DNA of 64,000 bases from Catenulispora acidiphila DSM 44928 (GCF_000024025.1 NC_013131.1:6324001-6388000); one strand, 5' to 3'; counted from the first letter of the stretch, positions 8,252 to 16,963 are shown. Notes: a model not told the origin generated them from the sequence alone. Made by a program: numbers and translations.

Positions 8252-8324
8252 CTCGGTTCTCAATTCTCGGTTCTCGGGCTCAGGGCTCAGGGCTCAGGGC
8301 TCAGTTCTCAGGGCTCAGGGTTCA
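8252..8324. repeat. 7-nt tandem repeat between rnl1 3' end and the Pnkp-like gene
   Basis: About ten imperfect copies of a 7-nt unit (CAGGGCT / CTCGGTT variants) fill the gap between the kinase/phosphatase start and the ligase stop codon at 8322-8324. Confidence 0.8.
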
Positions 8325-9458
8325 GCCCTCGTCATCGTCCCGGAACGCCTCGGTCGCCTCCGGCTTCACCGCGCGCCACACGTGCATGGCGATCGGCCGT
8401 CCGTCCAGCAGCAGGAACATCCCGGCGCGCACGAACCCGTCGAAGCCCTTCGCCGCCCTCGCGTAAGCGCCCCGGTCGCCGGCCAGATGCGCCAGCGAGC
8501 TGTGCGCCGCCTCGATGCTCGCGGTGAGTTCCGCGGCGCGCGCCGTCAGCTCGTCGCACACGCCGCGCACCCAGGCGTCGTACTCGTCGGGCACGTCCGC
8601 CAGCAGCGGCGCCAGCGGTCCACCGGGAACCCGGCGCATGCCGACGACCTCGTTGGTCTGCACCCCGACAGCCTGCGCGATCTGCACATCGGTCGCCTCC
8701 GGGTACAGCTGCACCGCCAGCGCGCGCCACAGCTGGCGCGGGCCGACACTGGTCAGCCGGTAGTGCAGCGAGACATAGCCGGTGAGCTTGGTCTTGGTGC
8801 GCACGCCCGAGGCGAAGCGGATGACCCAGCCCTCGGCATCAGTGCCGGTGGCATCGGCGCCGTCGAGATGCTGGTTCTTCTCAGCGAGCGCAGCCAGCAC
8901 ACCGAAGGTGTCGGTCCAGTCGTAGGTACGCACGACCGAGCCGATGCCCTCCCACGCCGGCGCCGCATCGCGCAGCGCCAACTCCGAGCCGTCGGCCCGG
9001 AACGCCGCGAGCAGGACCAGGTCCCGGCGATCGCCGTAGTTCACGACGATGCGGTTCTCCGGATAGACGATCTCGGCGAGGTAGGTCACCGACGGATCCA
9101 GCGCCGAGGTGTCCGCCTTGGCGAGGTAGCGCTGAGCCCAGGCAGCCTGATCGGAGATGAACGAACCCTTCGACGCCGCGTGCCACGCACCGTCGTAGTG
9201 AAAGACGATGCCCAGGGACCCGTCAACCTTGTCGTAGACCTCGAAGGGCTCGTCGGGCAGCGTCGGCGCGTAGTCGAACGTGCCGTGCTGGCCGTGATTA
9301 AAGAACTTCGGCAGACACCACGCCGCCACGCGGCCGGTCGTGTCGTCCACGATCAGGCCGCGAGTGCGGGTGGTGACGGAGGTCCAGTACTGCTCGTACT
9401 GTTCCCAGTTCTGGTCATAATGGTCGGCGTGGACCTGGCTGGTCGACGTCAACCGCAC
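8322..9458 (-). CDS. T4 Rnl1-type RNA ligase, C-terminal part (gene split by the integrative element)
   Basis: From 9386 downward this is native ligase sequence: 354 residues starting W-TSVTTRTRGLIVDD. It contains the nucleotidyl-transferase motif I VYDKVDGSLG with the AMP-accepting Lys, and later TYLAEIVYP, GWVIRF and TKTKLTGYV motifs. The first 58 residues of the gene are 30 kb away at 39736-39912. The frame stays open into the element; GTG at 9458 would put 24 element-encoded residues in front, with only a poor, distant ribosome site (GGGAAGG). Whether this hybrid is made or active is unknown. The uninterrupted enzyme would seal RNA ends prepared by the adjacent kinase/phosphatase. Confidence 0.8.
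   Translation of the reverse strand: MRLTSTSQVHADHYDQNWEQYEQYWTSVTTRTRGLIVDDTTGRVAAWCLPKFFNHGQHGTFDYAPTLPDEPFEVYDKVDGSLGIVFHYDGAWHAASKGSFISDQAAWAQRYLAKADTSALDPSVTYLAEIVYPENRIVVNYGDRRDLVLLAAFRADGSELALRDAAPAWEGIGSVVRTYDWTDTFGVLAALAEKNQHLDGADATGTDAEGWVIRFASGVRTKTKLTGYVSLHYRLTSVGPRQLWRALAVQLYPEATDVQIAQAVGVQTNEVVGMRRVPGGPLAPLLADVPDEYDAWVRGVCDELTARAAELTASIEAAHSSLAHLAGDRGAYARAAKGFDGFVRAGMFLLLDGRPIAMHVWRAVKPEATEAFRDDDEG
9386..9401 (+). repeat. attL (core repeat, left end)
   Basis: AGTACTGCTCGTACTG; identical to 39738-39753. It is itself an inverted repeat (AGTAC/GTACT around TGCTC). Confidence 0.92.
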
Positions 9459-9815
9459 TTGAGCACCGAATACCTTCCCTGAGCTGCGCTGGAAGGACGC
9501 CACCCTCGTGACGGCCACCGTGTCAGATCGTGTCACATCATTGCGTTGGGCGGTGCGGTAACGGTGTTGCGGGCCCGTTTTCGAGGCTGCTGTGTTAAAT
9601 CTGTGTTGGCCTGGTAGGGCTACACCGCCATGGGGCGAAGAACTATCACCACAGGTCAGGGGCAGTTTCTTCGCTGGCATTTGCCATTCATCACCGCACG
9701 CTTGCTCTTGGAACGGCGCCCTAAATGCGGCGTATGACCGTTTCGTCACCAACCAAGTGGTCGCGCACCGCGATGCCGTCAAGGCGGCTGGCCCTGCAGT
9801 TCTGGTCAGCGACCA
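9459..9815. other. Left end of the element, no convincing gene
   Basis: Apart from the possible minus-strand extension of the split ligase frame, I see no coding region here. There is a tandem pair GTGTCAGATC/GTGTCACATC near 9521-9540 on the plus strand, which could be arm-type recombinase or excisionase sites; this is only a position-based guess. Confidence 0.4.
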
Positions 9816-9845
9816 CTAGTCACTTGCCTATAGTCAGGTAACTAG
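9816..9845. promoter_or_regulatory. Palindromic candidate operator
   Basis: Imperfect 30-bp palindrome: 12 of 15 half-site positions pair, with outer arms CTAGT.AC and GT.ACTAG. It covers the -35 box and most of the spacer of the promoter for the gene at 9860, the classic placement for a repressor site. Confidence 0.6.
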
Positions 9846-9852
9846 GTATGAT
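9824..9852 (+). promoter_or_regulatory. Sigma-70-type promoter of a leaderless gene
   Basis: TTGCCT (9824-9829), 17-nt spacer, TATGAT (9847-9852). Transcription would begin about 7-8 nt later, at or beside the ATG at 9860. Confidence 0.65.
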
Positions 9853-9859
9853 AGTGATC

Positions 9860-10336
9860 ATGGCTATTAAGAATCCGCTGATGGGGGCTGCCGAGATCGG
9901 CAAGCTGTTCGACGTCAGTCGTCAACGAGTCCAGCAACTGATCGCCAAGGCCGATTTCCCCGTCCCCGAAGCGGACCTGGCCATGGGCAAGGTCTGGAGC
10001 ACCAGGAACGTCAAGGACTGGGGTTTGCAGGCCGGCCGGCCCTTCCTCGTTGCCTACGCGTTCCGTGACCGGGACGGGCAATGGCACGGGCCTGAGCACC
10101 GGCTCGAGACCGGCTACGTCGAGGGCGTGCTGGCCATCTCCGACGACGCCAACGCCAAAGCGTTCGCCGGACAGACCATCACGCTGCGATGCGGGTTCCT
10201 CGCCGGGCAACCCAACCCCGTCGCTGGCGATATCTCTGCCAACTTCGCAATCGTCACCGGCCCCAACGATCAGCGCTACGGCGTTCTACTCACCCACGAA
10301 GTTGCAGATCTCCTCGCTGGCACCTACACCGAGTAA
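9860..10336 (+). CDS. Small helix-turn-helix protein of the element
   Basis: 158 residues starting MAIKNPLMGAAEIGKLF. Residues 8-50 (GAAEIGKLFDVSRQRVQQLI) form a MerR/excisionase-like helix-turn-helix. The remainder is a beta-rich domain I do not recognise. An upstream in-frame ATG at 9848 lies inside the -10 box, so ATG 9860 is the likely start and the mRNA would be leaderless. The palindrome over its promoter suggests autoregulation. It could be the element's regulator or excisionase; position and fold support that only weakly. Confidence 0.65.
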   Translation: MAIKNPLMGAAEIGKLFDVSRQRVQQLIAKADFPVPEADLAMGKVWSTRNVKDWGLQAGRPFLVAYAFRDRDGQWHGPEHRLETGYVEGVLAISDDANAKAFAGQTITLRCGFLAGQPNPVAGDISANFAIVTGPNDQRYGVLLTHEVADLLAGTYTE

Positions 10337-10399
10337 GGGGCCCACGGGCTGGATTCGGCCCGCTGACGCAGGGCTCTGAAGCGAGGCGATCACGCCCCG

Positions 10400-11269
10400 T
10401 CATGAAACTGGGGGGACTCCCGCCGGCGGCGGCAGGATCACCGGAATTGACTGGAACTGCTCGACCTGCGCCAAGCCATCGATCCCGCCCACGACGTCGA
10501 GGCTGTTGACCGGGGGCCACCACACGGTGGGGTTCTTCGGCGGCCAGATCTGCACGAGTACGCGCCCCAAATCGTCACCCACGTCGGCCTGGACCTGAAG
10601 GTCGCCCGGAGCGAAGCCAAGGTCCGTGGCGACCTTGTCGCTGACGGACGAGCCGAAGACGTCGAAGACGACGGTGAACAGCCGGAAGCGCGCGGAATAG
10701 GCCGGGATGCTGAACCGCTTGCTGCCGGCCGTCATGACCATCGGCAACTGCAGGAAGCGGGACTCTCCGATCTGCTGGCCATGCTGGCCGGTGCTCACCG
10801 ATGCCGCGCCGATCCGGATGAAGACCCCGGGCGGCGGTTCGTCGCTGCGATGGAACGCCCGGCAGTGCTCGACCGGGAGCTGCTCCTGGCGGCGGGTGAC
10901 ATGGGCCAAAATGGCGGCGGTCTTGAACGCCCACCGCGCCAGGTCGCGCTGGGCCGCCTCGTCCAGCTCAGTCTGCTTCCCACTGAACATGTTGATCAAC
11001 AGCGGCTTGGCGGCATCCTCCATGCCGCTCGTCCACACGTTGTTGCAGGGCCCGCAGAGGATCTTCAGCGTCTTGCTGAACGGGCCGCCCACCTGGATCT
11101 CCGGCGCGGCACCGTCAACATACTCGCGGATTCCGCTCCCGCCATAGCCGAGCTTCTTCAGCCAGTCGCCGAAGACGTGTTCCTCGGTCAGCGGGCCGCG
11201 GGAGCCATAGAACAGACACACCTTGACCCGCCTCGGCTTCCGGGGCGCCTTCTTACTCGTCGAACTCAT
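10400..11269 (-). CDS. HNH-like zinc-finger protein with one cysteine missing
   Basis: 289 residues, basic N-terminus (SKKAPRKPRRVK). The pattern KVCLFYGSRGPLTEEHVFGDWL followed by ILCGPCNNVWTSGMEDAAKP resembles actinomycete HNH-like proteins that normally read CxxC...EHVF..W...CxxCNN.W. Here the second Cys of the first pair is Tyr (CLFYG), so the zinc knuckle may be incomplete. The C-terminal two thirds carry no motif I know. It stands alone on the minus strand inside the element. A nuclease role is possible but the altered site makes activity doubtful. Confidence 0.55.
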   Translation of the reverse strand: MSSTSKKAPRKPRRVKVCLFYGSRGPLTEEHVFGDWLKKLGYGGSGIREYVDGAAPEIQVGGPFSKTLKILCGPCNNVWTSGMEDAAKPLLINMFSGKQTELDEAAQRDLARWAFKTAAILAHVTRRQEQLPVEHCRAFHRSDEPPPGVFIRIGAASVSTGQHGQQIGESRFLQLPMVMTAGSKRFSIPAYSARFRLFTVVFDVFGSSVSDKVATDLGFAPGDLQVQADVGDDLGRVLVQIWPPKNPTVWWPPVNSLDVVGGIDGLAQVEQFQSIPVILPPPAGVPPVS

Positions 11270-11433
11270 GAAGGATGAGTATCCTCCGGTTCCGGCACCC
11301 CAAGGCCGGTTTTTCCGACCATGCGACTCGCCGGGGCGGCCGGAGGTCCGTCGCCACCGGCGTCACGTACGAACCGCGCCGAGCCCTCGGATTAGCAGAA
11401 AACTGATAGCCGATTGGTCATTCACTCACGACG

Positions 11434-12438
11434 TCAGGAAGCCCGGCTCTCCGCCTGGACGGCCTCGGCTTCCTGGCGGTTCTTCCGCTGCGCGCGCAGA
11501 CCGGTGCCACGAGGCTGGTCACCCCCGTTGCCTCGCCGGGGTGGCTCTTCGCCGGTTCCCGCTTGGCTAGGAACTTTTTTGACCTTCAGTCCGGCCATGC
11601 GGCCACGGGTGGCCTGGCTGGTGTCGCATGTCAGAAGACGCACTTCGCGGCCCGCGATCGCCCGGATCGTGGCGGCGCGTTCGATGATCTCGTCATCGGC
11701 GATGGGCTGACGGGTGTGCCCCGGCTGGTCTAGGACGATCTCGACGGTGACCTGTCCGACGATTGACTGGCCCTCGCCTGGCGCCGAACGGTGCAGGATG
11801 CCGGTGACTCCTGAAGTGATCGCCTCATCCAGGCGTCCCAGGGTGTGGCCGGCGCGCCATCGGGGATGAGTGCCGCCAGTTTCCTTGAGCCGGTCAAGCT
11901 CGTCGACCACCACTATCGGGAACAGCAGGTGGATCTCCTCCTCGACGTGCAGACCCATGACACGGTGAAAGCTGGTGTCTGCGAAGCGCTCGGGGCTGCT
12001 GAGGTAGAAGCTGGAGTCGGCGACGACAAGCCACTTCGGGTCGCCCCAGCGCCCTGCGTACTCGTTCAAGGTCTTCATTGCCGCGTCGAGAGCATCGACG
12101 CGATCGGCGAGTTCCTGGTCGACCAGCCCGTAGACGAGGCCCTGCTGGTCGGTTCCGGCCAGCATGCCGCAGGACTCGAGGAGCGCGTAGTAGCGGCGGG
12201 TCAGGATGAGGTCGTCGACGTCGTTCCGGCTGATCTTGTCCTGAAGGAGTCGAGTGGCGTCAGTGACCCACTCCAAGTACTTCAGGAGCCGCTGGTAAGC
12301 CGAGGAAGGACTCGCACCCCGCAGGTTGGACGCGTCTAAGCGAGCCCGCTGAAGGGCCTCGCTAATGCTGCTTCGGTGGGCGCCCGGCCTCGGGGTAATG
12401 AGCATGGGCTGATCGTGCCACTCAGACGCTGCTGGCAT
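11434..12438 (-). CDS. PIN-domain protein
   Basis: Up to 334 residues; a second in-frame ATG at 12405 (MLITPRPG) is an equally possible start, since neither has a clear ribosome site. The C-terminal half looks like a PIN nuclease: WLVVADSSFYL (first Asp, about 136), FPIVVVDELDRLKE (second acidic pair), DDEIIERAATI and VRLLTCDTSQATRGRM (late acidic cluster). PIN proteins are metal-dependent ribonucleases, many of them toxins. No antitoxin-like small gene is adjacent. The tail is rich in Arg/Gln/Glu. The function is inferred from the fold only. Confidence 0.6.
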   Translation of the reverse strand: MPAASEWHDQPMLITPRPGAHRSSISEALQRARLDASNLRGASPSSAYQRLLKYLEWVTDATRLLQDKISRNDVDDLILTRRYYALLESCGMLAGTDQQGLVYGLVDQELADRVDALDAAMKTLNEYAGRWGDPKWLVVADSSFYLSSPERFADTSFHRVMGLHVEEEIHLLFPIVVVDELDRLKETGGTHPRWRAGHTLGRLDEAITSGVTGILHRSAPGEGQSIVGQVTVEIVLDQPGHTRQPIADDEIIERAATIRAIAGREVRLLTCDTSQATRGRMAGLKVKKVPSQAGTGEEPPRRGNGGDQPRGTGLRAQRKNRQEAEAVQAESRAS

Positions 12439-12790
12439 GGCGGAATTAGCGACTGCCCGATAGCGGCCCGCCGACCACTCTTTGAGGCCGCGCTACGTGA
12501 TAGACATGCCTCGCCCGAGAACCTGCTGGTCAGGCGGCAAAGCCCCCCATAAGGCTGGCAGTTGCCGTGTTGGCGCTTTCGGGCGCTGCTGCGGTAAGCG
12601 CTCGGCCGACGCCGCGTCCTCCTAAGCGTATTGCAGGGACGGTCGCAATTTGGACGCGGCCCTCCCCAAAACAGGAAGTCACAGGGCGCGGGAGGACGAG
12701 TATCAGAGGTTGCCAGCGCAGGGGTCGGCGGGGACGCGGCTGGGCTGACTGCCGAGAAGGGCCGACCCCCCTCGCGCACAAGCCGGACAG
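12439..12790. other. 352-nt gap without a convincing gene
   Basis: Both strands contain only short frames with no ribosome site or known motif. It probably holds the minus-strand promoter of the PIN gene; I see no clear -10/-35 pair. Confidence 0.4.
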
Positions 12791-13219
12791 TTATTGCGCC
12801 GCTAGCTCGCGAAGCGGTAGTGGATCGTCAGCCGCCACGTATCGAAAACTCTGCGGAGGCTGAAAGACCCCGCTCTCCCGCAAGTGATAGAGGTGCAGTG
12901 GCTCATCGAGTTCGCAGATGGCGGTCAGGTGCAGGAGGTATGCCTGATCGGCGCCGTCGAGGTACCCGTCAAACTCTTCCTTTGTCAGACCCAACCGGGC
13001 GCGATGCCGCTTCCACGCCGTCTCAGGAGCAGCGACGTCAACAGTTCGCAGCCGTGCCGTGCCAACGATCGCCATCGTCGGCGCTGACGAGTACAGAACA
13101 ACTCTTGTGCCGGCACCGGCGGCAATAGGTCGTCGCCTAAGCTCCACCGTTTTGGAGCCCTCGAGAATCGCTTCTGCGAAGCGAGGACGCAAAGACAAGA
13201 GGAGCACACGATCAGTCAC
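12791..13219 (-). CDS. ASCH-domain protein coupled to the GNAT-PIN gene
   Basis: 142 residues from GTG. The opening VLLLSLRPRFAEAILEGSKTVELRRR is the typical first strand-helix-strand of ASCH (PUA-like) domains, followed by RVVLYSSAPTMAIVGTARL. ASCH folds bind RNA or modified nucleotides, and some cleave RNA. The GTG overlaps the TGA of the preceding gene (GTGA, 13216-13219), so the two proteins are translationally coupled and probably act together. A partner or antidote role for the upstream nuclease is plausible but not shown. Confidence 0.75.
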   Translation of the reverse strand: MTDRVLLLSLRPRFAEAILEGSKTVELRRRPIAAGAGTRVVLYSSAPTMAIVGTARLRTVDVAAPETAWKRHRARLGLTKEEFDGYLDGADQAYLLHLTAICELDEPLHLYHLRESGVFQPPQSFRYVAADDPLPLRELAAQ

Positions 13220-15285
13220 GATTGGCTCTGGCCTGCCAGGTAGATGGCGCCGAAATACTCAGCCGAGATCCGTACCGGTCCCTGCGGAGTTGCCTGCTCC
13301 CCGTACCGCTTTGAGAGTTCGCGCAGCTCTCGAAGCCCCACGGGTTGCGGCAGGATCTCCGTGTTCGTGAACACCAGCGCTTGCACCTGTCCTTCATGGG
13401 CCGCTGCGACGACTTGTTGTTCGTTCCACACGCCCAGGTGCCGAAACCTACTGTGCAGCTCTTGAGGTACGCCAGTCACGACAGCGTCAAGCTGCGAACA
13501 GGCAATCACGCCTGGGCTCTGCGAACGGGTCTGCCCGCCAGCGCTCATGTACCACAGCAAACGAGACGGTGCTGCCGGTCGCGGTCCACGAGGGCTTCGG
13601 TAGTAGACATGCTCCCGGCTCAGGCCCAACTGATCGTCACGGCCGTCGAGCGTCTCTGGAACCCCAAGCAAGTCGTTCGAAAAGATCTGCTTTATAGGGA
13701 TGAGATACGAGGTCAGCGCGCTGTCGACGACCTTGGCCGGCCACCAAACACGCTCGATCTCGGCAGCGGCGACTGATGGCATGGCTGATCGTAGCAATGG
13801 CGGCTCACTCAGACCTGCGTAACGCGCCGCAAGGATTGCTCGACGGCTGAGTTCCTCTGCGGTTCCACAAACGTTGAGAGAGTGGGCAACCAGCCCTCCA
13901 TCGACCGGCTGGAATCCATCTTCGAGAGCCGCCAACCGGAGCGAACGGCTTGCGTGGGCGTCGGCCAGCCGAATCGTCGAGACAGCATTCCCTCTTGCCA
14001 TCTGGCGGAGAAGGAAGATTATCTGACGCGCCAGAGTCTCGCTGAGCCGCACAGGGGCTACGCGCGCTAATGGGACAACCAACTCGTCGCCGCACGCGTA
14101 GGCGCAGTACGCGGCCGCCATGTGGCCAGCTGCGTCAACGATGCCGATCCGCTCGTGCTGGTCGCGTGCCAGCGATTTTATTAAGTCCTGGAACGCCTTG
14201 GGCCTCTCACCATCTCCCACTAGGTGCATAGCCCGAGCCGCATCGCCGGCGCCAAGCAAGCGGGAGTTCCACGCCGTGCCGAGTAGCCCGGCCGGGCGAT
14301 AAGCCTCCGCCCGAACCAACTCATCGAGATGCGTGATGACGTCAACGGGGAGCATGATCCGCAAACCGTACAGGCGCTCGCACGCTGCGCCCAACGTCCT
14401 GATCATCCGACGATCGCTGGTGATGAGCACATTCAATCCGGCAGCGATCGCGTCACACGCGTGCCGAAGGTCGAACTCGTCCTGCCTCGTCAGCGGGTAC
14501 CCAGGGGACGCCTGAGGGATTGCCGCGATGATCGCAGCCCTGGCCTCGCCAACAGCGGCTGTTTTGCTCCGCACAGCCGCCATGTTGCGAATGCTTTTGG
14601 TGCACTGCGCTCGCAGCGTGCTCTCAATGGTGTCGATCTCTGCGTTTAGGGCAGGGGTGCGAATCAACTCCAGCCTGTCGACGCTCTGGTCGTCCAATAG
14701 GGCCTGAACATCGAGGGTGTCCTGACGCTGTGGGCCGGCCAGAGCCCGCACCACGTTCAAGTCCACCGCGGCGCGCACGAGCACAAGCTCCTCTTGGCGG
14801 CTTAGCAGGTTCGGGTGCCCATGGTCCCGCCACCAAATCACCAGAATATGCCCATCGTCACTTCGACCAAGCCGTTCGCCGATCTGGCTGAAGCCCAAGC
14901 TCACCCACATTTCACCCAGGCCATAGCTATGGCGGCAACTCGCCTTGATCCCCGGGTAGTCGGCCCGTTCGTCAACAATACGTTCGACAAGTCTGCGGCC
15001 GATGCCGAGCCCACGGTAATCGGGCCTGACGCACAGGTGGGTCAGTCGCACATGGTCGCGTGTAAGGCCGTAGAGCGCGTAACCGACGATCTCTCCGCCA
15101 TCTCGCGCCAGAAGCAGACAGCCGTTGTGCGCAGCCTCCCTGTAGGCGGCAAACGGAAGATGTCCCAGGGTGTCGCGCGCCGCGTTGCCGATCAGCACGG
15201 CGGCGTCTACCTCAGCAGAATCACCTCGCCGCGCCGACGCAATCGTTATGGTGCGCGAAGTGGGTTGCTGCGACTCACTAGACAT
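13216..15285 (-). CDS. Multidomain GNAT-PIN-(GNAT-like)-PUA-like protein
   Basis: 689 residues; ATG 15285 (MSSESQQPTS) is preferred over 15354. Residues about 12-155 are a GNAT acetyltransferase with the acetyl-CoA loop VRPDYRGLGIGRRLV. Residues about 165-330 look like a PIN domain (VRAAVDLNVVRALAG, DEFDLRHACDAIAAGLNVLITSD). About 370-510 resemble a second, degenerate GNAT (FLLRQMA, LEDGFQPVDGGLV). About 545-689 form a beta-rich EVE/ASCH-like region (HVYYRSPRGP, GVIACSQLDAVVTG, AEYFGAIYLAG). It overlaps the ASCH gene by 4 nt. The combination suggests an RNA-targeting effector with a sensing domain, possibly a defence or toxin module; substrate unknown. Confidence 0.6.
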   Translation of the reverse strand: MSSESQQPTSRTITIASARRGDSAEVDAAVLIGNAARDTLGHLPFAAYREAAHNGCLLLARDGGEIVGYALYGLTRDHVRLTHLCVRPDYRGLGIGRRLVERIVDERADYPGIKASCRHSYGLGEMWVSLGFSQIGERLGRSDDGHILVIWWRDHGHPNLLSRQEELVLVRAAVDLNVVRALAGPQRQDTLDVQALLDDQSVDRLELIRTPALNAEIDTIESTLRAQCTKSIRNMAAVRSKTAAVGEARAAIIAAIPQASPGYPLTRQDEFDLRHACDAIAAGLNVLITSDRRMIRTLGAACERLYGLRIMLPVDVITHLDELVRAEAYRPAGLLGTAWNSRLLGAGDAARAMHLVGDGERPKAFQDLIKSLARDQHERIGIVDAAGHMAAAYCAYACGDELVVPLARVAPVRLSETLARQIIFLLRQMARGNAVSTIRLADAHASRSLRLAALEDGFQPVDGGLVAHSLNVCGTAEELSRRAILAARYAGLSEPPLLRSAMPSVAAAEIERVWWPAKVVDSALTSYLIPIKQIFSNDLLGVPETLDGRDDQLGLSREHVYYRSPRGPRPAAPSRLLWYMSAGGQTRSQSPGVIACSQLDAVVTGVPQELHSRFRHLGVWNEQQVVAAAHEGQVQALVFTNTEILPQPVGLRELRELSKRYGEQATPQGPVRISAEYFGAIYLAGQSQS

Positions 15286-15505
15286 GCGCGCATTGTCGTA
15301 CCCACCTTCCCTTCTGTGAAGGCTCCGGCTGAGACCGGATAATCTTCGGAACACGCTCGGCGCTCCGCACCTGGTTGGTAGTTGCGCTCGATCGGGTCAT
15401 CTAGCTTCAACTAGCGTGCTCAGATCTGCACGGACATTCACATGGTCACGTCATAACGTCTGACCTTCGGACTCCGGCCACGTCAGTTGAGGGAAGGGAT
15501 GCCCG

Positions 15506-16963
15506 ATGACCCGCAGGCCGCTCAACGACCAGCAATCAAAGATCTTGCGATGGATCAGCCAGGGCTGCCCCGACGGGGAGCAGCCCGGCACCGGCTACAA
15601 ACTGAGCGCGCAGGCGCTGCAGAGTCGCCGCCTGGCGAAGGTGTCCCGACGGCAGGGAATCTGGACCGCAGAACTTACCGACGACGGCCGACACTACCTG
15701 GAACATGGAGACTATCCACCGGCTCCGGCAGCAACGGGAGTTCGCAAGACCACTACCGCAGCCCGGTCCGTGGAGAAGCCGGCACCGGATCAGCGCCTGG
15801 ATGCTCCGGTTGAGACGACGGCTCTGGTCCAGTCGTCGCCCGCCAAACCGAAGGTTCGGGCGGCTCCGTCGCCGAACCAGGGTGACCTCCTGATCACAGA
15901 ACTCCTCGCGGCCGACGGTCGCATTGTGGTCCGCCAGGAATACGGACGGGGTGCCCCGAGCTGGTCTGCGCGCATCGCGTCTGCGGCCCGGTCCAAACTA
16001 CTTCCCGACGGCAAGTACATTTCCCACGGCTGGATCACGGTCGGACGCGACACCGAGATCACCCTGAAAGACATCCCCGTCTGGCGCACCGAAGTCCTCG
16101 CGCCGATCGTGGTTCCGGAGCGTCTAACGAATCCACATCCCATAGGGGCGGCCTTCCGCGACAGGAAGCGCACGCTGCCCCTAACCAAGCCAGTCCTCTC
16201 CCGGGCACTGCACTTGCTGCAGGCTCTCGTTGCGGGGTCTGAACGTCACGGCTACAAGGCGAGACTCGCCCCCGACGACAAACCGCGTTACAAACAGGGT
16301 CGCCTCCAGCTCATCGACCAGTTCACAGTTCAGACGCCGGAAGTCACCATCGGCGTCGCCATCTCCCAGCAGAATGATCGGGTCGAGCATGATCCCACCG
16401 CTCGCGAACTCGCGGATGCCGCAAAAGGCTGGGGAAGGAGGATCCCCCGCTACGACCACGTGCCGTCTACGCGTCTGTCGATCCGCCTGACCGGCGGGCA
16501 GTCGCACTGGGGAACGGAGTGGTCGGACAACAAGGCGGCGGTGCTCGAAGACGCTCTGCCGCAGATCCTGCAGGAGATGAGGCTCCGATCGACGGCAGCT
16601 GAGGCGAAGCGGAAAGCCGATGAGGAGGCCACCGTTCTCAAGCGTCGGCGGTGGGAAGCCGCGATGTCCCAGGCACGAGTTGCCTACCAGGAGTCCTACA
16701 AGGTCAAGGCTCTCCACCAGCAGATCGCCGACTGGCGGAAGTCGCAGGAGATTCGAGAATTCCTCAGCCATGCACAGGACGTCGTGACGAACATGTCGTC
16801 CGGGTCCGATCGCGTCGTGGCCGAGGAGTGGCTGGCGTGGCTCGTAGCCTACGCCGACGAATTGGACCCGCTGGCGGGGCCATTGCACATGCCGGACATC
16901 CCCGAGCCCAGTCCGAAGGATCTTGAACCCCATCTGAAGGGCTGGACACCATATGGTCCCTGA
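15506..16963 (+). CDS. Hypothetical protein with N-terminal winged-helix-like region
   Basis: 485 residues; ATG 15506 follows GAGGGAAGGG at good spacing. Residues 6-68 (NDQQSKILRWISQG...GIWTAELTDDGRHYLE) look like a winged helix. A Pro/Ala/Thr linker (72-120) leads to a large domain with TKPVLSRALHLLQALVAGSERHGYKA and a Lys/Glu-rich coiled segment (about 355-410). I recall similar uncharacterised proteins in actinomycete genomes but know no function. It lies divergent from the GNAT-PIN gene and convergent with the Wadjet operon. Confidence 0.6.
   Translation: MTRRPLNDQQSKILRWISQGCPDGEQPGTGYKLSAQALQSRRLAKVSRRQGIWTAELTDDGRHYLEHGDYPPAPAATGVRKTTTAARSVEKPAPDQRLDAPVETTALVQSSPAKPKVRAAPSPNQGDLLITELLAADGRIVVRQEYGRGAPSWSARIASAARSKLLPDGKYISHGWITVGRDTEITLKDIPVWRTEVLAPIVVPERLTNPHPIGAAFRDRKRTLPLTKPVLSRALHLLQALVAGSERHGYKARLAPDDKPRYKQGRLQLIDQFTVQTPEVTIGVAISQQNDRVEHDPTARELADAAKGWGRRIPRYDHVPSTRLSIRLTGGQSHWGTEWSDNKAAVLEDALPQILQEMRLRSTAAEAKRKADEEATVLKRRRWEAAMSQARVAYQESYKVKALHQQIADWRKSQEIREFLSHAQDVVTNMSSGSDRVVAEEWLAWLVAYADELDPLAGPLHMPDIPEPSPKDLEPHLKGWTPYGP

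Noticed and set aside
7245-9482. Plus-strand open frame of 745 codons
   Set aside because: It is the complement of the Pnkp-like and ligase genes, His/Arg/Pro-rich with no motif; GC-driven shadow.
13216-15354. Start of the GNAT-PIN protein at 15354
   Set aside because: The extra Arg/Gly-rich 23 residues are outside the GNAT fold; ATG 15285 is the better start.
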